From Streptomyces sp. MMG1121 (lineage in GTDB: Bacteria > Actinomycetota > Actinomycetes > Streptomycetales > Streptomycetaceae), in NCBI RefSeq assembly GCF_001280015.1, contig NZ_LGDV01000189.1:121600-185599 (forward strand): a stretch of 64,000 nucleotides of DNA. The letters are read 5' to 3'. Below the pieces are notes generated by a model. It was not told the origin of the DNA. It did no database searches and saw nothing but the letters and a program-made list of their open reading frames with translations. The translations under genes and the position numbers were made by a program. Of this stretch, positions 45,364 through 54,552 are shown piece after piece (positions within the stretch are counted from its first letter, which is position 1; each line of letters starts with the position of its first letter).

Positions 45364-47327
45364 TCGTACAGCTCCTCTTCGGCGAGGTACTTGACCAGCT
45401 CCTCCTTCTCGAAGAGGGCGAGCAGGTCCGGGCGGATGGGGTCGGTGTTCTCCCGGGTGAGGCGGATCTGGCCCCGGGCGGGGTCGGTCGCGGCGAGGCC
45501 TCTGCTGGGATCGGCCAGCGCGCACAGCAGGTTCGCGTTGCGCCAGGAGCGCTCCATCGTCGGATGGTCCTCGCGGGTGTGCCCGCCGCGCGACTCGGTG
45601 CGCTCCAGGGCCGCGCGGGCCACGCACTCGCTGACCAGCAGCATGTTCCTGAGGTCCAGGGCGAGATGCCAGCCCGGGTTGAACTGGCGGTGGCCCTCCA
45701 CGCCGGCCCGGCGGGCGCGTACCCGCAGCTCGGCGAGTTTCTCCAGGGCCTGCTCCATCTCGCCCTCGCGGCGGATGATGCCGACCAGGTCGTTCATGGT
45801 CTGCTGGAGTTCCTGGTGCAGGGTGTACGGGTTCTCCGGCGGGCCCGCCTCGCCCGCCCGGTCCGCCTCCGCGGAGAACGGGCGCAGGGCCTCCGCGGAC
45901 GCCGTGTTGACCTGGGCGTCGTCCACCGCCGGACGCTGCTGCGTCTGGGCGTGTTCCGCCGCGTGCCAGCCCGCCCGGCGCCCGAACACCAGCAGGTCGG
46001 ACAGGGAGTTGCCGCCGAGCCGGTTGGAGCCGTGCATGCCGCCGGCCACCTCACCGGCCGCGAACAGCCCCGGCACCCCGCGTACCGCCGCCGTGTCGGA
46101 GTCGACCGCGATGCCGCCCATCACGTAGTGACAGGTCGGGCCGACCTCCATCGCCTCCGCCGTGATGTCGACGTCGGCCAGCTCCTTGAACTGGTGGTAC
46201 ATGGACGGCAGCCGGCGCCGGATCACCTCCGCCGGCATACGGGTCGAGACGTCCAGGAAGACCCCGCCGTGCGGCGAGCCCCGGCCCGCCTTCACCTCGG
46301 AGTTGATCGCGCGGGCCACCTCGTCACGCGGGAGCAGCTCCGGTGGACGCCGGTTGTTGTCCGGGTCCTCGTACCACCGGTCGCCCTCCTCCTCCGACTC
46401 GGCGTACTTCTCCTTGAACACGTCCGGGATGTAGTCGAACATGAACCGCTTGCCGTCGGAGTTGCGCAGCACCCCGCCGTCGCCGCGCACGGACTCGGTG
46501 ACGAGGATGCCCTTCACCGACGGCGGCCAGACCATGCCCGTCGGGTGGAACTGCACGAACTCCATGTTGAGTAGCGGCGCGCCGGCGAGCAGGGCCAACG
46601 CGTGGCCGTCACCCGTGTACTCCCACGAGTTCGAGGTGACCTTGAAGGACTTGCCGATGCCGCCGGTCGCGACGACCACGGCGGGGGCCTGCAGGACGAA
46701 GAAACGGCCCGACTCGCGCTCGTAGGCGAAGACCCCCGAGACCCGGTCCCCCGCGGCGGAGCCGCCGTCGGGCACGGTCTTCAGGATCCTGGTGACCGTG
46801 CACTCCTGGAAGACCTTCAGCCGTGACTCGTGGTCCCCGGTCTCCTTGAAGTCCTCCTGCTGGAGGGCGACGATCTTCTGCTGGAGCGTGCGGATCAGTT
46901 CGAGGCCCGTACGGTCGCCGACGTGCGCGAGGCGCGGGTACTCGTGGCCGCCGAAGTTGCGCTGCGAGATCCGGCCGTCCTTCGTCCGGTCGAACAGTGC
47001 GCCCCAGGTCTCCAGCTCCCACACCCGGTCCGGGGCCTCCTGCGCGTGCAGCTCGGCCATCCGCCACTGGTTCAGGAACTTCCCGCCGCGCATCGTGTCG
47101 CGGAAGTGGACCTGCCAGGTGTCGTGCTCGTTGGCGTTGGCCATCGCCGCCGCGATACCGCCCTCGGCCATCACCGTGTGCGCCTTGCCGAACAACGACT
47201 TGCAGATCACCGCCGTACGGGCGCCCCGCTCGCGCGCCTCGATCGCGGCCCGCAGCCCGGCGCCGCCGGCCCCGACCACGACGACGTCCCACTCCTGCCG
47301 GTCCACCACGGACATCAGACGGCTCAC
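45360..47327 (-). CDS. sdhA: Succinate dehydrogenase flavoprotein subunit
   Basis: 655 aa from a GTG with AGGAA six nt upstream. FAD-binding VVVVGAGGAGLRAAIEARER; covalent-FAD region KAHTVMAEGGIAAAMANANE; active-site region LVTESVRGDGGVLRNSDGKR; C-terminal FAD part SNRLGGNSLSDLLVFGRRAG. It forms the soluble head with SdhB. The long form and gene order C-A-B match the second, type-B-like SDH of actinobacteria. Confidence 0.96.
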   Translation of the reverse strand: MSRLMSVVDRQEWDVVVVGAGGAGLRAAIEARERGARTAVICKSLFGKAHTVMAEGGIAAAMANANEHDTWQVHFRDTMRGGKFLNQWRMAELHAQEAPDRVWELETWGALFDRTKDGRISQRNFGGHEYPRLAHVGDRTGLELIRTLQQKIVALQQEDFKETGDHESRLKVFQECTVTRILKTVPDGGSAAGDRVSGVFAYERESGRFFVLQAPAVVVATGGIGKSFKVTSNSWEYTGDGHALALLAGAPLLNMEFVQFHPTGMVWPPSVKGILVTESVRGDGGVLRNSDGKRFMFDYIPDVFKEKYAESEEEGDRWYEDPDNNRRPPELLPRDEVARAINSEVKAGRGSPHGGVFLDVSTRMPAEVIRRRLPSMYHQFKELADVDITAEAMEVGPTCHYVMGGIAVDSDTAAVRGVPGLFAAGEVAGGMHGSNRLGGNSLSDLLVFGRRAGWHAAEHAQTQQRPAVDDAQVNTASAEALRPFSAEADRAGEAGPPENPYTLHQELQQTMNDLVGIIRREGEMEQALEKLAELRVRARRAGVEGHRQFNPGWHLALDLRNMLLVSECVARAALERTESRGGHTREDHPTMERSWRNANLLCALADPSRGLAATDPARGQIRLTRENTDPIRPDLLALFEKEELVKYLAEEELYE

Positions 47328-47333
47328 CTGTTC

Positions 47334-48155
47334 CTAGAAGAAGCGCGGGTCGGCGAAGACCCCGGACGCGACCAGATAGACGTAGAAGTCGGCCAGCCAC
47401 ACGCTGAACAGCGACGCCCACGCCAGCTGCATGTGCCGGGCGTTGAGCCGGCCGACGAACTGCCATGCCCGGTAGCGCACGGGATGCTTGGAGAAGTGCT
47501 TGAGCTTGCCGCCGACGATGTGCCGGCACGAGTGGCAGGAGACCGTGTACGCCCAGATCAGCACGATGTTGACCAGGAAGACGAGGGTGCCGAGGCCCAT
47601 GTGGCCCCAGCGGTAGTGCGTGTCCCGGAAGGACAGCACGGTGTCGTAGGTCAGCACGGCCGCGACCAGCAGGGCGGCGTAGAAGAAGTACCGGTGGACG
47701 TTCTGCAGGATCAGCGGGAAGCGGGTCTCACCGGTGTACTTCCGGTGCGGCTCGGCGACGGCGCAGGCGGGCGGGGACGCCCAGAAGCTGCGGTAGTACG
47801 CCTTGCGGTAGTAGTAGCAGGTCAGCCGGAAGCCGAGCGGGAAGATCAGGATGATGACGGCGGGGGAGATGCCCCACCAGCTCCCGAAGAGGTCGGCGTT
47901 CGGGCCGGCGTGCATGGTCTTGCAGTTCTGCGCCAGACAGGGCGAGTAGAACGGCGAGACGTACGGCGCCGCGTAGTAGTGCGCGTTCGCGAAGGCCCGC
48001 CAGGTCGAGTAGACGACGAAGGCGAACAGACCGGCCGCGGTGACGGCGGGCGCCAGCCACCAGCGGTCGGTCCGCAGATGCGGTGCGGCGATCGCGGCGC
48101 GCGTACCGGTTCGTACGCCGCCGCTGTTCTGTTGGGGTTCCGTACCAGTGGCCAA
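47334..48155 (-). CDS. sdhC: Succinate dehydrogenase membrane (cytochrome b-type) subunit
   Basis: 273 aa from a TTG with GGAG six nt upstream. Five hydrophobic helices, for example WWLAPAVTAAGLFAFVVYST, SPAVIILIFPLGFRLTCYYY, FYAALLVAAVLTYDTVLSF and GLGTLVFLVNIVLIWAYTVS. His residues in the helices (RHIVGG, QNVHRYF, RWGHMG) can ligate haems. A single membrane subunit of this size is typical of the B-type enzyme. Six-bp gap to sdhA. Confidence 0.9.
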   Translation of the reverse strand: MATGTEPQQNSGGVRTGTRAAIAAPHLRTDRWWLAPAVTAAGLFAFVVYSTWRAFANAHYYAAPYVSPFYSPCLAQNCKTMHAGPNADLFGSWWGISPAVIILIFPLGFRLTCYYYRKAYYRSFWASPPACAVAEPHRKYTGETRFPLILQNVHRYFFYAALLVAAVLTYDTVLSFRDTHYRWGHMGLGTLVFLVNIVLIWAYTVSCHSCRHIVGGKLKHFSKHPVRYRAWQFVGRLNARHMQLAWASLFSVWLADFYVYLVASGVFADPRFF

Positions 48156-48182
48156 GGATGACTCCGGTCGGTTCGGGTCGGT

Positions 48183-48473
48183 TCAGGGGGCGCGGCGGTC
48201 GCGGGCCCCCAGCCCCTCGTCGTCCGTATCGATCCACAGGGAGCGGTCGTACGGCGTGTCGGAGATGGTGACGAGGTCGGGCCGGCGGGGTGCGGTCCGG
48301 GTGTCGGCCGCGTCCCGGAGCAGCCCGAGGCTCTCGCGCAGATGGTCGGCGTCCATACGGACCCGGCGCATCTCCAGGCCTTCGCCGCCGAGCTGGTGCT
48401 CCAGGCGCCCCAGCGACCGGCTGAGTTCGTCGAGGGAGCGCTGGACCGAGGTGATGTCGTCGTGTACGGACAT
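48183..48473 (-). CDS. Small coiled-coil protein upstream of sdhCAB
   Basis: 96 aa. The N-terminal 60 residues form a heptad-like helix (DDITSVQRSLDELSRSLGRL, HQLGGEGLEMRRVRMDADHL). Same strand as sdhC, 27 bp upstream of it. No family recognised; cotranscription likely. Confidence 0.6.
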   Translation of the reverse strand: MSVHDDITSVQRSLDELSRSLGRLEHQLGGEGLEMRRVRMDADHLRESLGLLRDAADTRTAPRRPDLVTISDTPYDRSLWIDTDDEGLGARDRRAP

Positions 48474-48762
48474 GACGTGTCCTCACTTCCGCGGGTCCGG
48501 CGGGCCTTGGGCGGCTACGTTCATGCGCCTTGGAGTGTTGCGCGCCACACGTGCCGATGTGAAGGCGTGTGCAGCGATTGGCGGAGGCGTACGGGTGCAT
48601 CTGAGGGTGTGTTGCGCCGCACGGGTGGGGTTACCACCCGTCGTCGCCGTGTCGCCCGGCGTGGCCGGATCCTTTCCTCTTCAGTGGGCCGCATAGATCT
48701 GATCAGCTCCATATACCGCCAAAAGTGATCATAACGCTCGCGGCTTCACGGAGGTAGCAGAG
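48474..48762. other. Divergent promoter region, sdh side and lipoprotein side
   Basis: 289 bp without a gene. The right end carries a strong ribosome site (GGAGGTAG) seven nt before the lipoprotein ATG, and an AT-richer patch at 48690-48740. Confidence 0.5.
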
Positions 48763-50946
48763 ATGTCCCACGACGGAGTCGGACCGCGCGCCCTCACGCG
48801 ATCGGTCGCCTTCCTGGCCGCGGGCGCGCTCGCCGTGCCGTTCCTCGCCGGCTGCGGCTCGGACGACGAGGGCAGCAAGCCCCTCGCCGTACAGGACATC
48901 GCCCCGGTCGCGCGGGATCTGGTCACCGACGGCGGCACGCTGAAGTGGGCCGTCGACGCCGTCCCCGAGACCCTGAACAGCTTCCAGGCCGACGCCGACG
49001 CCGGCACCAACCGGATCGCCCAGGCCGTGCTGCCGTCGATGTTCCGCCTCGACGCGAACGGCCGTCCGGCGATGAACCCGGCCTATCTGGAGTCGGCCAA
49101 GGTCATCGAGACCGAGCCGCGCCAGGTCGTGCTCTACAAGCTGAACCAGCAGGCCGTGTGGAGCGACGGCCGGGAGATCGGCGCCGCCGACTTCGTCGCC
49201 CAGTGGCGCGCCCTGTCCGGCAAGGACAGCGCCTACTGGACCGCCCGCAACGCCGGCTACGACCGCATCGCCAAGATCGAGCGCGGTGCCAGCGACCTCC
49301 AGGTCCGGGTCACCTTCTCCCGCCCCTACGCCGACTGGAAGTCGCTGTTCTCGCCGCTGTACCCGAAGGACGTCATGGGCACCCCGGACGCCTTCAACGA
49401 CGGCGCCCGGCGCAAGCTCAAGTCCACCGCCGGGCCCTTCACGGTGGACAAGGTCGACACCGCCAAGAAGGACGTCGTCCTCACCCGCAACCCGCGCTGG
49501 TGGGGCAAGCCGGCCAAACTGGCCCAGATCGTGCTGCACGCCGTGCCCCGCGACCAGCGGGCCTCCGCGCTCGCCGACGGCAGCGTGGACCTCGCCGACA
49601 TCGACCCCTTCGAGGCCCAGCGGGTCGGGCTCGCCGCCCAGGGCGTCGCGAGCCCGCTGCAGGGCTCCGGCAAGACCTCGGTGAAGAAGCTGCGCTCCTG
49701 GGCGCTCGCGCACGGCTTCGACCCGGACGAGGCCAAGGCCGGCAAGAAGAAGCTGCGCAAGGCCATCGGCAAGTACCTGGACGAGCAGCAGGCGCTGCGC
49801 GAATTCGATGTCCGCAGGTCGCTGGAGCCCGCCTACACCCAGCTCGCCCTCAACGGCTCCGAGGGCCCCCTGGCGGACGAGCGGGTCCGCCGGGCCGTCG
49901 CCCGCACCCTGGACCGCAAGGAACTGGCCAAGCTGGTGCTCACCCCGCTGGGCCTGCCCGCCCTCCCGGTCGGCAGCCACCTGGCCCTGTCCGGGCAGAG
50001 CGACTACGCCGACAGCAGCGGGGCCCTGGGCGACCAGGACACCAAGGAGGCGTCGGCGCTGCTGGCCGACGCCGGCTGGGTGGCCGGGGGCCCGATCAAG
50101 AAGGAGAAGAAGGCCGACAAGGCGGCCGGTCCCGAACGCGACAAGAGCGACGGGGACCCCTCCGACGGCGGCAAGGAGGGGAAGTACATCGTCGGCGAGG
50201 AAGACAAGAGCGACGACAAGAGCGACGACAAGAGCGGGGACGGCAAGAGCGGGGACGACGAGAGCAGCGAGCGCGGCGACGGGAGCGACCGGCGTCTGGC
50301 GCAGGAGGGCAGGCACGGGGGAGCGGCCGGGGCGTACGCCCCCAAGGGCACGGCCGCCCCGGCCGCCGCCCCGGCCGGACCGCTCGCCAAGGACGGCAAA
50401 GCCCTCGCGCTGCGCTTCGTGCTCCCCTCCGGCGCCGGCTCCGAGACCCTGAACTCGGTCGCCGAGCGGATCGCCGCCATGCTGCAGCGGGTCGGCATCC
50501 GGACGACGATCACCAAGGTCTCGGACGAGAGCTACTTCAAGGACCACATCGCCTCCGGCGACTACGACCTCGCGCTGTACTCGTGGCCGTCGTCCGCCTT
50601 CCCGGCGACGGACGCCCGGCCGATCTACGCGAAGCCGGTGCCGTCGGCGGACGGGTCGGTGAACGTCGAGCAGAACTACACCAGGGTCGGCACGGACCAG
50701 GTCGACCAACTGTTCGACGAGGCCGCGGCGACGCTGGACGAGGACGAGGCGCGGTCGCTGATCCGCAAGGCCGACTCCCGGATCTGGGCCGCTGCGGGAT
50801 CGATTCCGCTGTACCAGCGGCCCCAGCTGGTGGGGGTGCGGAAGAATCTCGTCAACGCCGGGGCGTTCGGCTTCCAGACACCGGTCTACGAGGACATGGG
50901 CTTCCTGAAGAAGGGGGCGAAGATCTCCCCCAGCCCCACGAACTGA
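48763..50946 (+). CDS. ABC-transporter peptide-binding lipoprotein with long charged insertion
   Basis: 727 aa. Lipoprotein signal with lipobox LAGC (AVPFLAGCGSDDEG). SBP_bac_5 fold: GTLKWAVDAVPETLNSFQAD, KLNQQAVWSDGREIGAADFV, RVRRAVARTLDRKELAKLVL, DYDLALYSWPSSAFPATDAR. Between about residues 445 and 535 lies a hydrophilic insertion full of Lys/Asp/Glu/Ser/Gly (KSDDKSDDKSGDGKSGDDES), absent from typical family members. No permease or ATPase genes are adjacent, so it may be an orphan or feed another importer such as the bldK one 2.5 kb downstream. Confidence 0.87.
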   Translation: MSHDGVGPRALTRSVAFLAAGALAVPFLAGCGSDDEGSKPLAVQDIAPVARDLVTDGGTLKWAVDAVPETLNSFQADADAGTNRIAQAVLPSMFRLDANGRPAMNPAYLESAKVIETEPRQVVLYKLNQQAVWSDGREIGAADFVAQWRALSGKDSAYWTARNAGYDRIAKIERGASDLQVRVTFSRPYADWKSLFSPLYPKDVMGTPDAFNDGARRKLKSTAGPFTVDKVDTAKKDVVLTRNPRWWGKPAKLAQIVLHAVPRDQRASALADGSVDLADIDPFEAQRVGLAAQGVASPLQGSGKTSVKKLRSWALAHGFDPDEAKAGKKKLRKAIGKYLDEQQALREFDVRRSLEPAYTQLALNGSEGPLADERVRRAVARTLDRKELAKLVLTPLGLPALPVGSHLALSGQSDYADSSGALGDQDTKEASALLADAGWVAGGPIKKEKKADKAAGPERDKSDGDPSDGGKEGKYIVGEEDKSDDKSDDKSGDGKSGDDESSERGDGSDRRLAQEGRHGGAAGAYAPKGTAAPAAAPAGPLAKDGKALALRFVLPSGAGSETLNSVAERIAAMLQRVGIRTTITKVSDESYFKDHIASGDYDLALYSWPSSAFPATDARPIYAKPVPSADGSVNVEQNYTRVGTDQVDQLFDEAAATLDEDEARSLIRKADSRIWAAAGSIPLYQRPQLVGVRKNLVNAGAFGFQTPVYEDMGFLKKGAKISPSPTN

Positions 50947-51110
50947 CCCGCTCCGGCCTCCGCGGCGATCATCACACGGCCCTGCGGAGGCCGACTCCCT
51001 CGGGGCCACGTACCATGGGGTGAGGCCGTGGCGTGTCAAGCCCGGCAGGCCCGCGTCACACGGACGTACGCAGCAGGGCCTTTCTCACCACTCTGGGAGT
51101 ACGCCGCACT

Positions 51111-53018
51111 ATGGCCACGCGCCACGACATCCGCAACGTCGCCATCGTCGCCCACGTCGACCACGGCAAGACGACCATCGTCGACGGCATGCTGAAGCAG
51201 GCCGGTGCCTTCGCAGCGCACCAGCTCGAAGGCGTCGACGACCGCATGATGGACTCGAACGACCTGGAGCGTGAGAAGGGCATCACGATCCTCGCCAAGA
51301 ACACGGCGGTGAAGTATCACCCCAAGGACGGCGGGGATGTCATCACCATCAACATCATCGACACCCCCGGCCACGCCGACTTCGGTGGCGAGGTCGAGCG
51401 CGGTCTGTCGATGGTCGACGGTGTCGTGCTGCTCGTCGACGCCTCCGAGGGCCCCCTGCCGCAGACCCGCTTCGTGCTGCGCAAGGCGCTCCAGGCCCGG
51501 CTGCCCGTCATCCTGTGCATCAACAAGACGGACCGCCCGGACGCCCGGATCGACGAGGTCGTCAACGAGACCTACGACCTCTTCCTCGACCTGGACGCGG
51601 ACGAGGAGCAGATCGAGTTCCCGATCGTCTACGCCTGCGGCCGCGACGGCATCGCCTCGCTGACCAAGCCGGACAACGGCACGGTCCCGGCCGACAGCGA
51701 CAGCCTGGAGCCGTTCTTCTCCACGATCCTGCAGCACATCCCGGCCCCGACGTACGAGGAGGACGCGCCGCTCCAGGCCCACGTCACCAACCTCGACGCG
51801 GACAACTTCCTCGGCCGTATCGCGCTGCTCCGCGTCGAGCAGGGCGAGCTGCGCAAGGGCCAGACGGTCGCCTGGATCAAGCGCGACGGGTCCGTCAACA
51901 ACGTCCGCATCTCCGAGCTGATGATGACCGAGGCGCTCACCCGCAAGCCCGCCGAGGTGGCCGGCCCGGGTGACATCTGCGCGGTCGCCGGTATCCCGGA
52001 CATCATGATCGGCGAGACCCTGGCCGACACCGAGAACCCGATCCCGCTGCCGCTGATCACGGTCGACGAGCCCGCGATCTCCATGGTCATCGGTACGAAC
52101 ACCTCGCCGCTGGTCGGCCGGGGCGGCACCGGCAAGGGCGCGGACGCCAAGGCGGCCGTCAAGGACCGCAAGGTCACCGCCCGCCAGGTCAAGGACCGCC
52201 TCGACCGTGAGCTGATCGGTAACGTCTCCCTGCGGGTCCTCGACACCGAGCGCCCGGACGCCTGGGAGGTCCAGGGCCGTGGTGAGCTCGCGCTCGCCAT
52301 CCTGGTCGAGCAGATGCGCCGCGAGGGCTTCGAGCTGACCATCGGCAAGCCGCAGGTCGTCACCAAGGAGGTCGACGGCAAGGTCCACGAGCCCGTCGAG
52401 CGGATGACGATCGACGTGCCCGAGGAGCACATGGGCGCGGTCACGCAGCTCATGGGCGTCCGCAAGGGCCGTATGGACAACATGTCGAACCACGGCTCCG
52501 GCTGGGTCCGCATGGAGTTCGTCGTGCCGTCGCGTGGTCTGATCGGCTTCCGTACCGAGTTCCTGACCCAGACCCGTGGCACGGGTATCGGTCACTCGAT
52601 CCACGAGGGCCACGAGCCCTGGTTCGGCACGCTCCAGACCCGTAACAACGGCTCGCTGGTCGCCGACCGCTCCGGCGCCGTCACCGCGTTCGCGATGACG
52701 AACCTCCAGGAGCGCGGCGTGCTCTTCGTGGAGCCGGGCACCGAGGTGTACGAGGGCATGATCGTCGGCGAGAACTCGCGCTCCGACGACATGGACGTGA
52801 ACATCACCAAGGAGAAGAAGCTCACGAACATGCGGTCGTCCTCGGCCGACTCGTTCGAGGCGATCGTTCCGCCGCGCAAGCTCTCGCTGGAGCAGTCGCT
52901 GGAGTTCTGCCGTGACGACGAGTGCGTCGAGGTGACCCCGGAGGCCGTTCGCATCCGCAAGGTGAACCTGGACGCCCGCGAGCGCGCCCGCGCCGCGAGC
53001 CGCGCCAAGAACGGCTGA
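51111..53018 (+). CDS. typA: Translational GTPase TypA/BipA
   Basis: 635 aa from the ATG at 51111 ([20 protein letters not shown]). EF-G-like: G1 [10 protein letters not shown]3 [13 protein letters not shown]4 NKTDRPDA; C-terminal [20 protein letters not shown]. Ribosome-associated assembly and stress factor. Longer upstream readings are not conserved. Confidence 0.96.
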   Translation: MATRHDIRNVAIVAHVDHGKTTIVDGMLKQAGAFAAHQLEGVDDRMMDSNDLEREKGITILAKNTAVKYHPKDGGDVITINIIDTPGHADFGGEVERGLSMVDGVVLLVDASEGPLPQTRFVLRKALQARLPVILCINKTDRPDARIDEVVNETYDLFLDLDADEEQIEFPIVYACGRDGIASLTKPDNGTVPADSDSLEPFFSTILQHIPAPTYEEDAPLQAHVTNLDADNFLGRIALLRVEQGELRKGQTVAWIKRDGSVNNVRISELMMTEALTRKPAEVAGPGDICAVAGIPDIMIGETLADTENPIPLPLITVDEPAISMVIGTNTSPLVGRGGTGKGADAKAAVKDRKVTARQVKDRLDRELIGNVSLRVLDTERPDAWEVQGRGELALAILVEQMRREGFELTIGKPQVVTKEVDGKVHEPVERMTIDVPEEHMGAVTQLMGVRKGRMDNMSNHGSGWVRMEFVVPSRGLIGFRTEFLTQTRGTGIGHSIHEGHEPWFGTLQTRNNGSLVADRSGAVTAFAMTNLQERGVLFVEPGTEVYEGMIVGENSRSDDMDVNITKEKKLTNMRSSSADSFEAIVPPRKLSLEQSLEFCRDDECVEVTPEAVRIRKVNLDARERARAASRAKNG

Positions 53019-53032
53019 TCCACCGGCAGTTG

Positions 53033-53072
53033 AGCCCGGGCACCCCCCACGATGGGGGTGCCCGGGCTTTTT
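53033..53072 (+). terminator. typA intrinsic terminator
   Basis: 15-bp stem agcccgggcaccccc and complement, short loop, then TTTTT. One of the few here with a real U tract. Confidence 0.9.
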
Positions 53073-53425
53073 GCAACCTGTTTTCTGGGCGGCGTTGTCC
53101 GAAATGCGGAGATCCTGGACCGATAGCCATGTAACACGTCCGTTTCGCGCCCTTCTCACCCCGAACAGTTTGTCCAGTTTTTGGAAGTTGTTCGGGTCAG
53201 CTGTGACCGAATTGAGATTTTAAGACAGTGGTCGGCACCTGACTCATGGCAGATAGTTAGCCGCGTAGCGCTCGGGTCAATGGGTCTCGCGCTGTGGGGA
53301 CAGCGCCGACTCGCGAGCACCAGGGGGTGTCTGACCCTCCGTCAGGGGTGTCGGAGGGAAGACAGAAACCCTCTCCTGTTGGTGAACACGTGAAGTCACA
53401 CTCATACCTGTGAAACGGACGAATC
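53073..53425 (+). promoter_or_regulatory. Upstream regulatory region of the bldK operon
   Basis: 353 bp, AT-richer than its surroundings, no gene. Contains an inverted repeat CCCGAACA/TGTTCGGG (53160-53167 and 53189-53196), an AT patch near 53210-53225, and a CTGACCCTCCGTCAG dyad near 53331. No clean promoter hexamers were identified. The length fits complex developmental control, as known for bldK. Confidence 0.5.
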
Positions 53426-54460
53426 GTGACAAGTCCTATCGACATTGAGGGCGGCGGGGCTTCTGTCGTCGTCGACGGCGAACCAGGGCCGGAGACGAAG
53501 AGCGAAGCCGTCAAACTCGAGGGCCGGTCCCCCGGCCAGCTGATGTGGCTGCGCTTCAGGCGTGACCGCACAGGCGTGATCTCGGCCTACGTCGTGGGCT
53601 TCTTCTTCCTGATCGGCGTGCTCGCCCCGCTGATCGCCAAGGTGTACGGCAAGAACCCGTACACGGTGTACGCGGACGAGCGGCCGGAACTCTTCGACAG
53701 CGCCGGCGTACCGGTGAAGCCCAACGGCGGGATCAGCAGCGAGTTCTGGTTCGGACTCGAACCCGGCAACGGCTACGACGTCTTCACCAAGCTCATCTAC
53801 GGCATCCGCACCTCGCTGACGATCTCGGTCGCCGTCACCCTCGCCGTCGTCGTCACCGGCATCCTGCTGGGCGTCGCGGCCGGCTATCTCGGCGGCAAGG
53901 CCGACTACTTCATCGGCCGCCTCATCGACTTCCTGCTCGCCTTCCCGGCCCAGCTGTTCTTCATCGCGAGCATGCCGGTCGTCGTCTCCCTGTTCGTCAG
54001 CCCCCGGGACGAGACCCCCACCTACGTCCGGGTGGTCGCCCTGATCCTGGTCCAGTGGTTCCTGGGCTGGATGGGCCTGGGCCGCATCCTGCGCGGCACC
54101 GCACTCGCCCTGCGAGAACGGGAGTTCATCGAGGCGGCCAAGGTGAGCGGCGCCTCACCGTGGCGGATCATCCGCAAGGAGATCCTGCCGAACATCGTGA
54201 CCCCGCTGCTGGTGCAGGCGACGTATCTGCTGCCCAACTTCGTGACCGCCGAGGCGGGTCTGTCGTACCTCGGCGTGGGCATCGTCGAACCGACGCCGGA
54301 CTGGGGGCAGATGTTCTCCAAGGCGTCCACCGAACTGGTGATGCAGAACGACATCACCTACATGTTCTTCCCCGGCGTCTCGATGATCATCTTCGTCGTC
54401 GCGTTCAACCTGCTCGGGGACTCGGTCAGAGACGCCTTCGATCCCAAGACCGCGCGCTGA
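53426..54460 (+). CDS. bldKA: Oligopeptide ABC-transporter permease
   Basis: 344 aa from a GTG. DppC/OppC type: an N-terminal TM (VISAYVVGFFFLIGVLAPLI) followed by a periplasmic-type loop and five more helices. EAA loop EAAKVSGASPWRIIRKEILP contacts the ATPases. First gene of a five-gene operon in the order permease, binding protein, permease, ATPase, ATPase, which is the S. coelicolor bldKA-E order. Confidence 0.87.
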   Translation: MTSPIDIEGGGASVVVDGEPGPETKSEAVKLEGRSPGQLMWLRFRRDRTGVISAYVVGFFFLIGVLAPLIAKVYGKNPYTVYADERPELFDSAGVPVKPNGGISSEFWFGLEPGNGYDVFTKLIYGIRTSLTISVAVTLAVVVTGILLGVAAGYLGGKADYFIGRLIDFLLAFPAQLFFIASMPVVVSLFVSPRDETPTYVRVVALILVQWFLGWMGLGRILRGTALALREREFIEAAKVSGASPWRIIRKEILPNIVTPLLVQATYLLPNFVTAEAGLSYLGVGIVEPTPDWGQMFSKASTELVMQNDITYMFFPGVSMIIFVVAFNLLGDSVRDAFDPKTAR

Positions 54461-54552
54461 CCCGGCACTTGCACTTGCACGTCCATTCAGTTCTTTCGCA
54501 CTGGTGACACACCAACGCAGTGGTGACACACAGATGGGTGGGAATCTTCGTG

